Of a DNA stretch of 64,000 nucleotides, positions 20,115 through 32,900 are shown piece by piece. The position numbers and the translations under genes were made by a program. The stretch lies in assembly GCF_000003815.2 (NCBI RefSeq), contig NC_049979.1:16302900-16366899 (forward strand), in the 5' to 3' direction. A model generated the notes under the pieces. That model saw only the letters and a program-made list of their open reading frames with translations, was not told the DNA's origin and searched no databases. The stretch's first letter is position 1, and each line of letters begins with the position of its first letter. The DNA is from Branchiostoma floridae. Its lineage: Eukaryota > Chordata > Leptocardii > Amphioxiformes > Branchiostomatidae.

Positions 20115-23100
20115 ATGGCCTCCCTGGTTCGCAGTGCTGTGGTCCTGGCTCTGTTGTTGAGTGGTGTGACTGCTCAAGATGGAGAGGAGGGTGCTATTTT
20201 ACTGCCAGAGGATCCATACTATGACAATATTGAGGAGCCATATGTTGATCCAGTAGGGGAATATCCTCCCGGTGAGGACTACCCTCCCTATGATGACTAC
20301 AGTGATGTAGTGGTGACTGCACCTCCCTACCAGCCCACCCCTCCACCCAGACGTCCAGCCCCTCGTCCAGATCCTCAACCACCTGCACAGGTCCCTGCAC
20401 CTCCACGTGGCTACGACTACGGTTCAGAGTCGGACTATTATGACGGCTACAGCTATGAGCGGCAGATTGAAGAGGACCAAAGAAGAGAAAGGCTGTACCA
20501 AATGGAGTTCCAGCTGAGAGAGGCCTTGGCAGAACTCAGACTCCTGAAGTCTCAACACTCGACAACCAGGCTGGTGGTACAAAACATTAACACCAAGCTG
20601 TTCTCTGGTAAATATATAATCTTCATATAGGATTAGAAATTATGGGAACAGAACATCTATTAGTCAGCTGTTTTGCCAAAGTTACATCAATTGGTTACTT
20701 TGAGGCATACTGGGTCAACATTGGAAAGCTGGGAGTTGTGCCTATTTCCAGCATCCAGCATCATGTGCACATTACAATGACATTAACACCTAGACCTCTG
20801 TCATGATCACATGACAATCACATTAACACCTATTCTAGACATTAACACCTGGATGCCAGACTGTTTCCAGGGCCTACAAAGGCCAGCTGACTCTGCACGA
20901 TTGACAGAATATCCAGGTGGGAAGGTATTACTGTATCCTAATGACAGCCTTTCCTGAGAAAATTATACTGTATCTTAATGAGCCTTTCCTGAGAAAATTA
21001 TACTGTATCTTAATGAGCCTTTCCTGAGAAAATTATACTGTATCTTAATTAGTCTTTCCTGAGAAAATTATACTGTATCTTAATGAGTCTTTCCTGAGAA
21101 AATTATACTGTATCTTAATGAGCCTTTCCTGAGAAAATTATACTGTATCTTAATTAGCCTTTCCTGAGAAAATTATACTGTGTCTTAATTAGTCTTTCCT
21201 GAGAAAATTATACTGTATCTTAATTAGCCTTTCCTGAGAAAATTATACTGTATTTTAAGTTTCAAAAGGATTGATCGTAATGATCAATTGTTGGTAGATT
21301 TGCAGTTTTTTCACAAATCTTGGCTCAGTGGTATCCCAGACTGAACAGCTCACTCCCAGATAGGTGACCAGGCTAGTAGACTAATGCACCCACAACTCTA
21401 TGCTCCAGTTTTCTCTTGCATGGTCATGATATTGACTTATGATATAAAGAAAAAGGTAACATTCACATGTGTTGAATATTTTTTCTACTCTTCAAGATAT
21501 ACTTCCGGGCATAAATGAAAAAATGAATAACTTTGGGAGAAGGTCAGACAAGAGTGTTACAGACATTGCAAGGTAAGTACATGTATTTTCTTTCGGTCAT
21601 TGTCATATCAGTTACCATTCAAGGATGATTGTTCGGCACTGGCTTTGATTCATTCAAAATTGGCTGATTCATTCAAAATTGGCTGATGCAGTTATAAGTG
21701 GTTAATTCTCTTCTTTTTGTAATGCTACCATGCAAAGCAATTCTAAAATTGGATACATTTCCAGCTAATCTCTGCTTAAGTACTGTAAATGCATTTTAAG
21801 TTCGCAGGGATTTAATTTCGCATTTAACGGGAAAGTGTTCATACAGTAGTGCCATACGTCACATACTGTAATGGAAAAATGTTTGCGGTGGTTTTAAGTT
21901 TGCAAGACTCCCTCGCGAAAACTGCGAACATAAAACCACCACAAACATTTCTGCATTTACAGTACCTTTAAATGTCCTTTCGAAGATACAACCAGCGGCT
22001 AACAGAGATAGAACAAGGCATGGAGGAGAACAAACTGCTTGGAGCTACTGTCACATCCATGGAGCAGAAAACTAACAGGCTGGACAACATGATCAACGAA
22101 CATGACAACAAGCTGCTGAGGATGGAGAACACCTACCGGGGCACCCTGGCTCGCCTGGAGACTAGGCTGTCACAGGTGGAGAGTAACACAGGTGACCTAT
22201 GCTATTCACAAACACAATTTGGATTAAAAGCCACTGAAATGTATGTATACTCAGTCACTATGTAGTAGTATGTATGTCACATTATGTGTTAATTGGCTAG
22301 CAGATCACAGGCAACATATCACCACAGCAGATCTGCACTGTATTTGCTTTACCACAACTTTTATGAAATGTGTACATGTAATCTACAAATGTTTTACACC
22401 AGGATAGCCAGATAAATTATGAAGTGGCTAAACTGGAATGTGTGCTTAAGTACAAGTTCATGCATGCACAGGGACCACATCAGCAGTATGGTTTTATATT
22501 ACTCACACTAAATAAACAGACCATGTAACAACTGCAGGGGTCTAGTCCCTCCTGTGGCCTTGGTAATGTGTGAAGTTCAACACAGTGGCCTACATTTTAA
22601 TCAGTTCCATGTGTTCCCTCTGCACCCAGCCGACCAAGTGTACAACATGGAGGAGTCAGTGCTGGGGCTGGAGAAGGAGGTGAAGAAGCTGGCTGCCCGT
22701 CCTGAGAGGGAGGACCAGGCAACCAGGATAGCTCAGGTAACGTCCTTGCTTCTGCATGTAACTTTAGGAGAAGTAAAGAATAAGTGATAAGCTGATAGCA
22801 GTTCCTAACGAGATCTGACCTATAACTAGACGACTTTGTTCATATTGCAGGTTGGTAAGGTAAAATGAATCATAAAGGTGGACTGTACCATCACAGTTTG
22901 TGCAGGGAGATTCAAGAAATGCAACAACTCTGTGATAAACAATATCAAATGGTGCCTGTGATGTCTGTGTAAAGATCTGGCAAGGTACATGTTGCACTCA
23001 TGTCTTATTTGTTTGATTGTACAGCTGAAAAGACAGCTGTTTGACACAAACAACAAAGCCACCTACTTGGAGAGGCAAATCAGCAGCAATGACAGAGACA

Positions 23101-26028
23101 TTGCAAAGACTGATCAGAAAGTGAAAGAAGTGCTGAGGATGATGCAATACCAAGAGTAAGTCTAGAGAGATTCTCCAATTGTAAGACAAATAGATGGTTG
23201 ACATATATGCATGCATGTACATTTTATAATTACCTGAGAAATATTTGGTCCCTACCAGTGTGGTACTCTAATTTGCTTCATTATTTCAAGACTAAGTGTT
23301 CTCTTTTGTATCACACCTCCTTCTTTCTATCCAACTAAACTACATGCATATTGACAGCTATGGTCACATGATTATGACATATATGCCTGCAGATCTATTG
23401 GTCAGACCCTTCTAAGTTCAGCCAACTAGCACAGTTTCAGTGATGTCATGTGTAAACACTATAGTTTCTAAGTTGTAAAGACAGGTGGTTTTGAAATTGT
23501 TAATGTTGATATGGATATTATCAAACAGGTGACACCAAATGAATGAGATATCTTGCAGGCTCTAATTAATTGAAAAAAGTGTGGAAGGCATCGATTACCA
23601 GCTGATCACATGTTCAAAATAAAAATGTCTGGCAACATTCTACAAGGAAAACAATACTTATATCAAAGTTACAGATAACAACTTAGTATACAGACTGATA
23701 TATCATATATAATCACTATATATATGGCTGTATACAATGTATATCTGATTCTAATTCAGTACTGTACTGTACTTGTGATGTGTGTAGTCAGGAGCAGGCC
23801 CGTGCTGCTCCCATGTCCATACAAGATGACTACATCAACAAGGTGTCGCAACTGGAGCAGCAGTTCACCCAGGACAGAAGCAGGTCAGTTTAAGGTTTGT
23901 CTTATCAGCACTGCAACATCTTACCTTCCTCAGGTGTCTCCTAAGATGATTAGACTATCTGCTGATACATGTATAAAGAAAGTGAGATCATCTCTCCTAG
24001 AGGTGTGAGGTGGTTTGTTCAAATTGTTGGGTACCTACATGTACATGTAGGTTGTACAACAGATTATGAATTTTCAAATTAAGTCTTTGTACATCCTTAT
24101 AATTCTGGCAGTAAGTGACACCATAAGAGAGCATTCCCAGGCACTATCTTTTATTTAGTGTACATTAAAATGATTGTTTGTTGTTATCTGATTTTCTGCA
24201 GGGTTACATCCTTGGATGAAAGATGCAACATCCTGGAGCGCCAACTGGGTGCCTACTCACAAGCCTTCAACCAGATCAAAACCAAGGGTTGCTGTGATGA
24301 TTTGGATGTCACATCACTGCCTTCTGGAATTCCAACAGGTCTGCATGTTAACACTTCCTTGTTGTAAAACATAAAGTGGTAAACGTCTGCTGTGGTATAC
24401 CAAGCAAATATGAATGCACAGAAGTATTTGTGTATTGAGTCATAACATCACCATTGATGGAGAACCAGAACAAGATAGCTCAGTAAGTTACAGGTAAATC
24501 CTATTATAAGTAAGCACTAGACTATCATCAATCCGTACAAAATGTCAGTCTAAAGTGAATACAATATAGCTGCTGTGTCAATGCTTGCTGCAACTGGTGG
24601 GATTCTACCTGTTATATACTTTGTCTCCCCCTTCACTTTGAGCAATTCAGAGGATTTTTCATACTTAACAACCACTGTATTATAATTATATTCCTTCTAG
24701 TCATAAGCTCGGGACGATTTCCTGAGACTGGTGGTAGATCATCATCATCAGGGCTGGACATCCCACGTTTCTCTGCTCCTCAGCCAAGTGTGAATGAGGC
24801 TGTCCCTGCTCCTGCCCCCAGACCTGCTCCACCTGTCACCTTCAACCAGCCTGCCCCTGCCCCACCACGGTCCCAGCTGTCCCTGCCTACACAAATCCCA
24901 TCAGCCTTTGAGGATCCAAGAGGAGGGGTGCCAGAACTGGTCCAACCAACTGCCCCACCTGCACCTCCAAGAGGTCGCCGACCCACAGGCGGGAGGAACC
25001 GTGAGGTACCCAGTCCTCCACGCAGAAATGGCAACAGAAGGGAGAGACCAAGGGAGAGACCAAGGCAGCCTGAGGCACCACCACAACCACAACCACTACC
25101 ACCAGTACCACAACCACCGCCAAGCCGGAGTGTGGATTCTGAATACGAAGGATACCCAATCGTGCCAGAAGTGAGCAGGGCTGAGCTTGGAGAAATCAAA
25201 CCAATAGACTGCTCAGAGATATATGACTATGGACTTGAGGCCAGTGGTGTGTACTACATCTACCCCTCTACACTAACCGAGCCTGAGAATGTGCCTGTAT
25301 ACTGTGACATGACTACAAATGGTGGTGGCTGGACAGTGTTCCAGAGAAGGCTGGACGGGAGGGAGAACTTCAACAGAAATTTCTCTGATTACAGGAAAGG
25401 TTTTGGGACTCCAGTAGCAGAGTACTGGCTAGGCAACAACATCCTGCACCACATCTCCCACCAGGATGATTATGCACTTATGGTGGAGCTGGAAGACTGG
25501 GAGGGCAATATCGTTCATGCCAACTATGACCAATTCACTGTTGGTGATGCAAGTCTCAAGTACAGACTCAATCTGGGAAGATACAGTGGAACTGCTGGTG
25601 ACTCTATCAGAGGTGAGAGAAGATGACTTAATGCAACATGCATCCAAATAGGCTCTTGGCCTGGTGTAAATCCTTTTTTATTTACTGGTGAAAAAATATT
25701 TTATATCAATGGAATAAACCAGACAATCATATTTATGATATTTCCACATTTCTCCACCCCCCTTACAGGTAACATGCTAAGTGGCAACAATAGAATGCCC
25801 TTCTCTACATATGATGAGGACAATGACAAGTCCAGAGCCAACTGTGCCACAACTCACAAGGGAGGCTGGTGGTACAACCAATGTGGGGACTCCAACCTGA
25901 ATGGTGTGTACTACTCAGGAGGCGTGTACGGGGGTGAGGCTGATGGCATCTACTGGTACTCCTGGAAACAGGACACCTTCTACTCCCTCAAGAGGGTCGA
26001 AATGAAGATCAGACCAACTTACTTTTAA
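20115..26028 (+). CDS. Secreted coiled-coil fibrinogen-related (FReD) protein, 805 aa
   Basis: Nine exons join in phase: 20115-20607, 21497-21572, 21986-22191, 22630-22736, 23025-23155, 23788-23883, 24202-24338, 24701-25612 and 25769-26028. Residues 1-20 are a signal peptide (MASLVRSAVVLALLLSGVTA). An acidic Tyr/Asp/Pro-rich stretch (to about 105) follows, then about 300 residues of heptad-like coiled coil. A Pro-rich linker (about 440-540) precedes a C-terminal fibrinogen-like domain of about 220 residues. The domain shows NGGGWTVFQRR, DYRKGFG, EYWLGN, a calcium-site-like DEDNDK and NCATTHKGGWWYNQCGDSNL. FReD proteins such as angiopoietins, ficolins and tenascins bind carbohydrate or protein ligands outside cells; the coiled coil predicts oligomers. 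The layout resembles angiopoietin-like proteins, but the long double Pro-rich architecture is not one I can name. It is tail-to-tail with MUS81. Confidence 0.88.
20946..21255. repeat. 35-bp minisatellite, about nine copies (FReD gene intron 1)
   Basis: The unit AGCCTTTCCTGAGAAAATTA followed by TACTGTATCTTAATG repeats about nine times with few substitutions. The high identity suggests recent expansion. It lies within intron 1 and contains no exon. Confidence 0.9.
21780..21965. mobile_element. MITE abutting a splice acceptor of the FReD gene
   Basis: GTACTGTAAATGCA at 21780-21793 is exactly mirrored by TGCATTTACAGTAC at 21952-21965. The sequence inside also folds back (TTTGCGGTGGTTTTAAG against ACCACC). 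It belongs with the ends of the larger element at 17068-18001. The element ends only 20 bases before FReD exon 3 (21986), so the branch-point region of that intron probably lies in transposon DNA. Confidence 0.75.
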
Positions 26029-26258
26029 ATTGTACTAGTGGTGGGTTCAGTATATGTAGCTTTCAACTTTCATTCATGGAGAAGATACGGTAAACTAATA
26101 ACCAGTATCATTCCAATGAATTTTTAGGTACTGTTTTAGAGAATACTTCAGAAACACTTGGACCATTTTAGAGACTTTTGTGGAGCTACTTCTTGATAGA
26201 CTATGTCATAAACACAATGGCAAAAATCAATAGAAAGAGATGGTAAAAGTAAAATAAC

Positions 26259-26264
26259 TTTATT
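26259..26264 (-). terminator. MUS81: Candidate MUS81 polyadenylation signal
   Basis: Minus-strand AATAAA about 640 bases after the MUS81 stop codon. The site lies only about 230 bases beyond the FReD stop codon, so the two converging transcripts may overlap. Confidence 0.4.
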
Positions 26265-26906
26265 TTCTCTAATAGTGTATGTTGAATGTGGCAAGAAATA
26301 TTAAGTATATCACACTTTGTTCTGCATGTAAGCCTTTTCTCAATGACATGTAAAATCTGAGTTTTTTAGAGGCATACAGTAGCTCTTTTACCAATGATCA
26401 TTCACAAATAACCATATATCTGCATAACATCAGGAATAAGGATACTTTCATGATTGTAAGTGAAAAGTCTATATTGTGATAATGGCACTTAGTGATTGTG
26501 CAAATTGGTTTTCCTGACTTGATGTAACAGTTTAGTTACATACATGTTCAACTGACTTGTTATCATTTAAATGTGTACTCTTCTGCTGAACACTTGTGAT
26601 AGTATTTAGAGTTCGGTACTGCCTTTAAAAGGCATGGAATACATCTATCTCTTTTACCTTATTTCCTAGGCCCTTTTGTCATCAGTTTTTTTTACAAAGA
26701 TACAAATATTAGAGTGAAATGAAAATGGGGAAAAAATGAGTTGCATTGCCCCATTTATCAGCTTCAACTATGTTACGTTCTGATTATGATATGATTTAGA
26801 TGTCTCAGATATTTGGACTGGCCTACGGTTACCTGTATGGCAACATGGGCATGAAGTAATGGTTGTTATGTTACCACAACTGTCTCGTTCTGCTGAACTG
26901 TAGAAG

Positions 26907-29900
26907 TCACTGTAGTTTTGAAGTGGAACAGTATAGCTGAAACACTGCTTTGCTGAGCGCTGGTCCAAGATTCCTGCTAACACAAGAGAACCCTTGTAAA
27001 AAACTGCAGTCTTGTGTTTGGAATAGATGAAAAATAGCTAGACAAAACAACTAGTCACAGGAAGACCCCTAGCAGATATGTCACATACCTTTTTGTGGGT
27101 CCATACTTAAGAGGTGCCAGCATCTTCTCTTTCTCAGCAGCTGAGCCACAGCTGTAGTAGGACTGCAGAAGGCTGAGGAAAAATAATCAGATAACAAATG
27201 ATGAAATGTATCATACGAGACAAGGAAACACCATTCATTATAAACACTGTATGATCAGTCACTAGATATGGTGCAACCTAGCATATACGTACGCCACAGG
27301 AGTAGGGTATGTGCTGACAACTGCTGCCACCTTCTCCTTGGACATGCCATGGAACTGCATCAGCTGCTTGGCAAACATCTCCTTCACAGAGATCACCTGG
27401 TAAACAATGTTTGACATTAAGCTGATGTGATTCTGATGTGACAAAAAAAAGCGCTACAAATAGAGCAATACCAACCTGCTGTGGCCACAACTTTGAGCTG
27501 TACCACTTTACTTAGAGCTTTGCCAAAAGCACAGTAGAATGCTATGGTGAGATAGGCTTCTGTCTTGGCATTCATACAATCTTTAAGTCTTTTCCTTGGG
27601 TTTTGAAAATGTACAAGTCTTATATCCTTAAAGATAAGGCCCGAACTTCGAGAGTACAAACCATTTCTGTTAACTTATATCAAGTAACTTGAATTGTGTG
27701 GTGGTGGCAGTGACAACCCTGTTAGAGCCAACTTAGAGTGTTACTTTATTTAGTCTTGCCAGGGTAATAATAAACAGGGCATTGGTTTTGTGAAGCTTGT
27801 CATGAAACATTTCAAGTTGCAACAACCATTTCTAAACAATTGCATACCTTGTTCTTTACTGATGTCTCATTGAATTCTGGAAAAGTCAGCAGTTTGATCA
27901 CACTGGCATCAAGGTTCAGGTCTGAGGACTGATCCTGTAAATCGTCTCGGCTGTAGCCTTCAAGGGTCTTCCCCTTCAGTCAGGAAATAACAGTTAAAAT
28001 GAAATAAATGAAGATAATATCTAAAGACAATTCCATCTCTACAACTGGATAAGTTTCAGAGATTGCTTCCAGACGTTTCGAGTGACATCCATCAATCTTC
28101 TTCGGTGTCACTTGAAATGTCTAGAAGTAATATCTGAATCTTATCGAGTTGTAGAGATTGAATTGTCCTTAAATTTTGTTCTGGACTTTTGACCTTCGTA
28201 ATTGTAGTTGAAGACAAGGTCTAATTTGAAAGGAATTCAACATGTGCTTATTACATAGAAAGTGTATTGACAACTTACAGCATAGTGGCTGTGCAGGTAA
28301 TTAGTCATCACTGTGAGATAGGTGACTGACTCCTTCATGTCTGCTGTCCTCTTCACAAAGAAACCATCATTCACCTGAAACAATCACAGGAACTGATACA
28401 TGGGTCGTCCTGATGAAAGATCTTTGTTTTTAAGCCAGGTTGACAAACCATGAATGATACAAAACAAGGACATCAAGTAGTCACTTGTGTATGTGGACAT
28501 GGGTTTTCAACGTCTAAATCAAAAACATAAAATTCCTTTTGATAATGCTCTGTTGCTGACTTGCCATTCCTTTCAGCTACCTAATACTCTATGACGCTGT
28601 TTCTGAAGTATTTAACATTATACACCAATGACTATATAAACAAACCTGAGTGTTAACTATTGCCTGTTGTAGAGTAGCTTCAGGAAGACAGAAGTGTGCT
28701 GCAGATGAGCCAAAGTCTTCCACCAGGTAGATGGGTTTTCGCAGTCCGCTCATCTTCAGTCGGAACTGCAGAGCAACAACAAATGGAAAACTGACATGAT
28801 ACATTTTGCACTGTTGCTCAATTGTGCATGTAATTCACGGGTCTGCTTAACATATTTGAGGAGAGGTCAAAGTTGACATGATTAGTTTTGTCTTTACTTC
28901 TCACCTTTTGCTCTTTGAATCGGCTACCCTTGACACTACTCGCAAGATCATCCATTCTCTTCCGCTCCACCACATAGTCCAGGACCAGCTCTCTGGGCAG
29001 GGGTGGATGGAGTTGACCTGTGTTGACGCCACAGAAAAGAATTCCAACCATTTCCAGAATGATTCCACTCACACATTGTAAAAACTTCAGAAAGTTCACT
29101 GCAAACCCCAAATTTCTTACCTGGCAGAGGTTTGACATTCTCCCTCGCCACCCAGAGGAAGTCTCCCACGTGCAGATTCCTCACGTCACATCTCACCCGG
29201 TTCTTCTGCAGCTCTGGGACCAGGTTATCCTTCCTGCTACCTGCAGCACTGTGGAGACAAACAACTTGTGAGGGTGAGATCTGTACACTTTGTCTGTTGT
29301 CAGTCAGAGTAACTGTTTTCTGAAATGATAACTACAGTCATCTAACTAAGAGGAGGGAGACAATACAGTTATACTTAGCAGGATTTTAAAGGAAGCAGTA
29401 GTCTGCTATTTCTGTACATAGACAGGTTTGTATGTATCAGTGTGAACAAGGTAGTGCAATATATGACATTACATGCAATACATGACCCCAAGAACTGCTT
29501 ACCCTCCTGTGGTCTCCTTAGTGTCCACACACAACACCACCTCAAATTCACCTGCAAGTACCAAAGTATAAATGTTACACCATTATGATATAACAGAAAT
29601 ATTGAAGGAAGATGAAAACGATATGCCTGATGACAAGGCTTCACTGACCTGGTGAGAGGGTGAACAGGGGCTGCCTAGGTTTCCTGTCATCTTTAGATCT
29701 ACTTGTGATACTTCCTTGTGAATCTGTGTACAAATATAGCGACAAGGCCATTTAAATGTGACATCCCTGATCTACGACAACTTAGTGGTAGGGATTCTAT
29801 CAAGCTTCAAATGAACAATCAAATCAACCATAATATTTGGTCTTTGTTCATCTGGCAGTTTCCTATGTGCACAACAGCCAATTTTACCATATAAATCTGT

Positions 29901-32900
29901 CCTGCAGAAAAATTACTGGTGCATTTAGACTAATTTTCAGAGTTGTTCAAAACTGAGCCTCACCATCAGTTTCCATCTCAGACACAACAGCATCTCTAGC
30001 AGCTTGCCCAACATCTCTCCTTAGGCTGGGACTAACATCCATAGCTGGCAAAGATGCCACATCTATATAACTCTCTGCCCTGTCAAGTAAAAGTCAGTCA
30101 TGGTCAGAGTAGCTACCATCCGTGTAATTAAAATGTGTTCTCAAGTTACTGTCAATTTTGAAATGTTAGAAGATTTATTTTCGGGTGACCTCTCCACTGC
30201 AGAATCATGACATCATAAATTTGCATTTCCATCATAATTTGCATTACTACTGTACTACTTAACTTTTTCATTGCAAAAGGTGTCAAGAAAATCAGTTCCC
30301 GCAAAAAGAAATTAATTTCTGGTATATGCCTGATACCATTCTCAGTCTGGAACGAATGATCCTATATATACTACCTTTCGTTGGGCAGTTCCATAATACT
30401 TCATCACTACAGATGAGATAGGTGACTGACATGCAAAGTACCTGCCAGCATTAAGCCCAGCTGTTAGTGCAGAATTCCCAGGTCCTGTCAGGGTAAAGGT
30501 CATGTCCTCACTGTCATCCTGTGGGCTGGAACCACTCACTCCCTGCTCACCAATCAGCTCTAACTTATGGGCTAGCTCACTTCCTGTGTCTGTGATGTAA
30601 TATCTGGGTGACAGAAATTACAAGGAATTGATTAAAAGTTAACTTTTCAACTGTAAATATGGTACACGCACATGGCCTTGGACTCATTTTATCACATGAT
30701 GAATAATTTTATTAATATTACACCTAAAAAACCACACTTTCTGAATAGGAAAATGAAGTACTTGTAATGATTACACCAAACAGAGAACTTTTGTTTTGCA
30801 TTTTGTACCTATACAATAAAGTTTACATAAAATAAAGATACAATGCTGAGTACATACTTGGCAGGGTTGCTATCCTTGATGACCAGTCCCTTCTTTACAA
30901 GTCCACCCATAGAAGACCATGCTGTATAGTGGCTGCCTGGGTCTGGCTGAAGAATGACAACCAATTAATGAGATAGCTAGTACAACACTGTTTGTTTTTT
31001 GTACCAAAGAAATGCTGCAGCATGGATGTCCCATGCATATGATGTATGCATCGTCAATACTAAGACTAAGCAAATCAGCAAAGATTTTCTGTAACTTACA
31101 AACAGAAAACGCCATGTACTTACCAGGGTAAATGACTTGTCAGACAGAGGTTGGGCCTCCCTCTGCAGCTCTGCCCTCCCCATGAACCCTCTGCTGTTGG
31201 GATTCTGTAGTGTCAGAACAAACATGTCCATAGTTAACCTTCAGGCTTTTCAGCTGTATGGTCATCCTTCAATTGTTGACAAAAATTATGTATCACTACC
31301 ATTATATAACATACCACTGACCAATATAGGAACCCTGCCTTGGCAGGCAGCAACAATCTCCTCCTCACCTGCATGTTCCTATAGAGAGTCACCAGAAGCG
31401 CATATGGCCCAGACCTGAAGGCTGGCACATACTCCTTTGCGGCAACAGCTTTCTTTCTCTTCTTCTGTGAACAAAAATAGATACTCAAACATTGCTTACA
31501 AAATATACGGAAATGTGTAGATAGGAAGATGCAAATAGCATGGACATGAATTATTAGTAGAATGCAGGAGAAAATTCCGTTTTATTCTAAGAGTGCATTT
31601 GAAGTATAATAGATAAAATCACTTGTCATTGTAAGAAAGCTCTGTCTTTAAAAGTAAACTGAAGCAAAAAGAAATTCTTGCTATTTTATCAATCTAAGGC
31701 CAAACTGATTTGATTATCTGGAAACTCCAAAAGTGAGGGGAGCATGCAAATAAAAAAAATATTTGGAAAATTAATTTTCTTTATTTAAACGGTCAAAAAT
31801 CGATGTGCCCATGGATGTCATCAACATAATCAAATCAACATGACATTATATAAAGTCCTTACACCATCATACTAGGTATCCATCTAATTTGCAGTACTTA
31901 CTGGTCTTGGTTCTCCACTGGAACCTTGGCTGTTGTCATTACCACCAGGGGGAGGGGGAACAGACAGGGAACCCGCTATTATTCCTGTGTTAGTCCTGCT
32001 AGTGCTGGGAAGGTGAGTGTCTACAACTTCTGGCAAAGGGCCTGAGGAAATTTTGACAGAAAATTGCGAAGTTAATTTCATAATAACTATGGCATGTCGA
32101 ATATCAAGAGTTGAGGCCAATTAGATATACCAAATGAAGAAATCACGAAAGAAAGCTCATATGCAGCAGTGGGCAATAGACAAGGACACTTTTCAAATGA
32201 ATTCTTAACATACCATGCTCCTGGATGTGCTTGGCAAGCTTGTCATCCAACATTTTGCAAATTTTGTCACCTGAAAAATATTGCACAACTTAATTATATG
32301 CAAAGAAGATCCATGAGGGTAATCTCCCAGTTTCTGATCTCTTCACCTAGAGAATACCTTCAATGGCCTAAAGGTACACATAGGATTTGTAGTTTTCTTG
32401 GTGTATCTTTGAATGCTGTGTGAGACTATCAAATCATTATGATCTAATTTGAGCCCATGAGTGTTACCAGTTAACACAATGAGAGTAAGAGGTGAGTAGA
32501 AACAGTCTCCTGGCACCCAGTATTCAAACCTGGGCCGCCTGATTACAAACCAAAATGCGCTAAACCATTACCCTGTAACAGTGATAAACCATAACCCTGT
32601 AACAGTCAGGTTCAAGCATTGCCTACCGTCCTTGCCAAACAATTCTGAGCTTTTGTGGCGACATCAGTAGCGTGCTTGGTTTGAAACCATTACCCTGTAA
32701 CAGTCGGGTTCAAGCATTGCCTACCGTCCTTGCCAAACAATTCTGAGCTTTTGTGGCGACTCGGTAGCGTGCTTGGTTTTGGGAGCTTGGCTGCCCGGGT
32801 CCGGTGCAATACACACATGTGTAGGTCGCGGGTTCGAATCCCGGGAGCGAGCTTGGGGTAAAAACTGTTCTACCCACCTCTAGTGTTTCACTGGTACCCA

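Noticed and set aside
24780..25199. A Gly-rich minus-strand protein
   Set aside because: It is the antisense shadow of the Pro-rich linker of the FReD gene, whose plus-strand exon is well supported.
32280..32423. Reverse-transcriptase C-terminal fragment ([12 protein letters not shown])
   Set aside because: It weakly recalls non-LTR elements, but it is too short and lacks any catalytic motif or tail.
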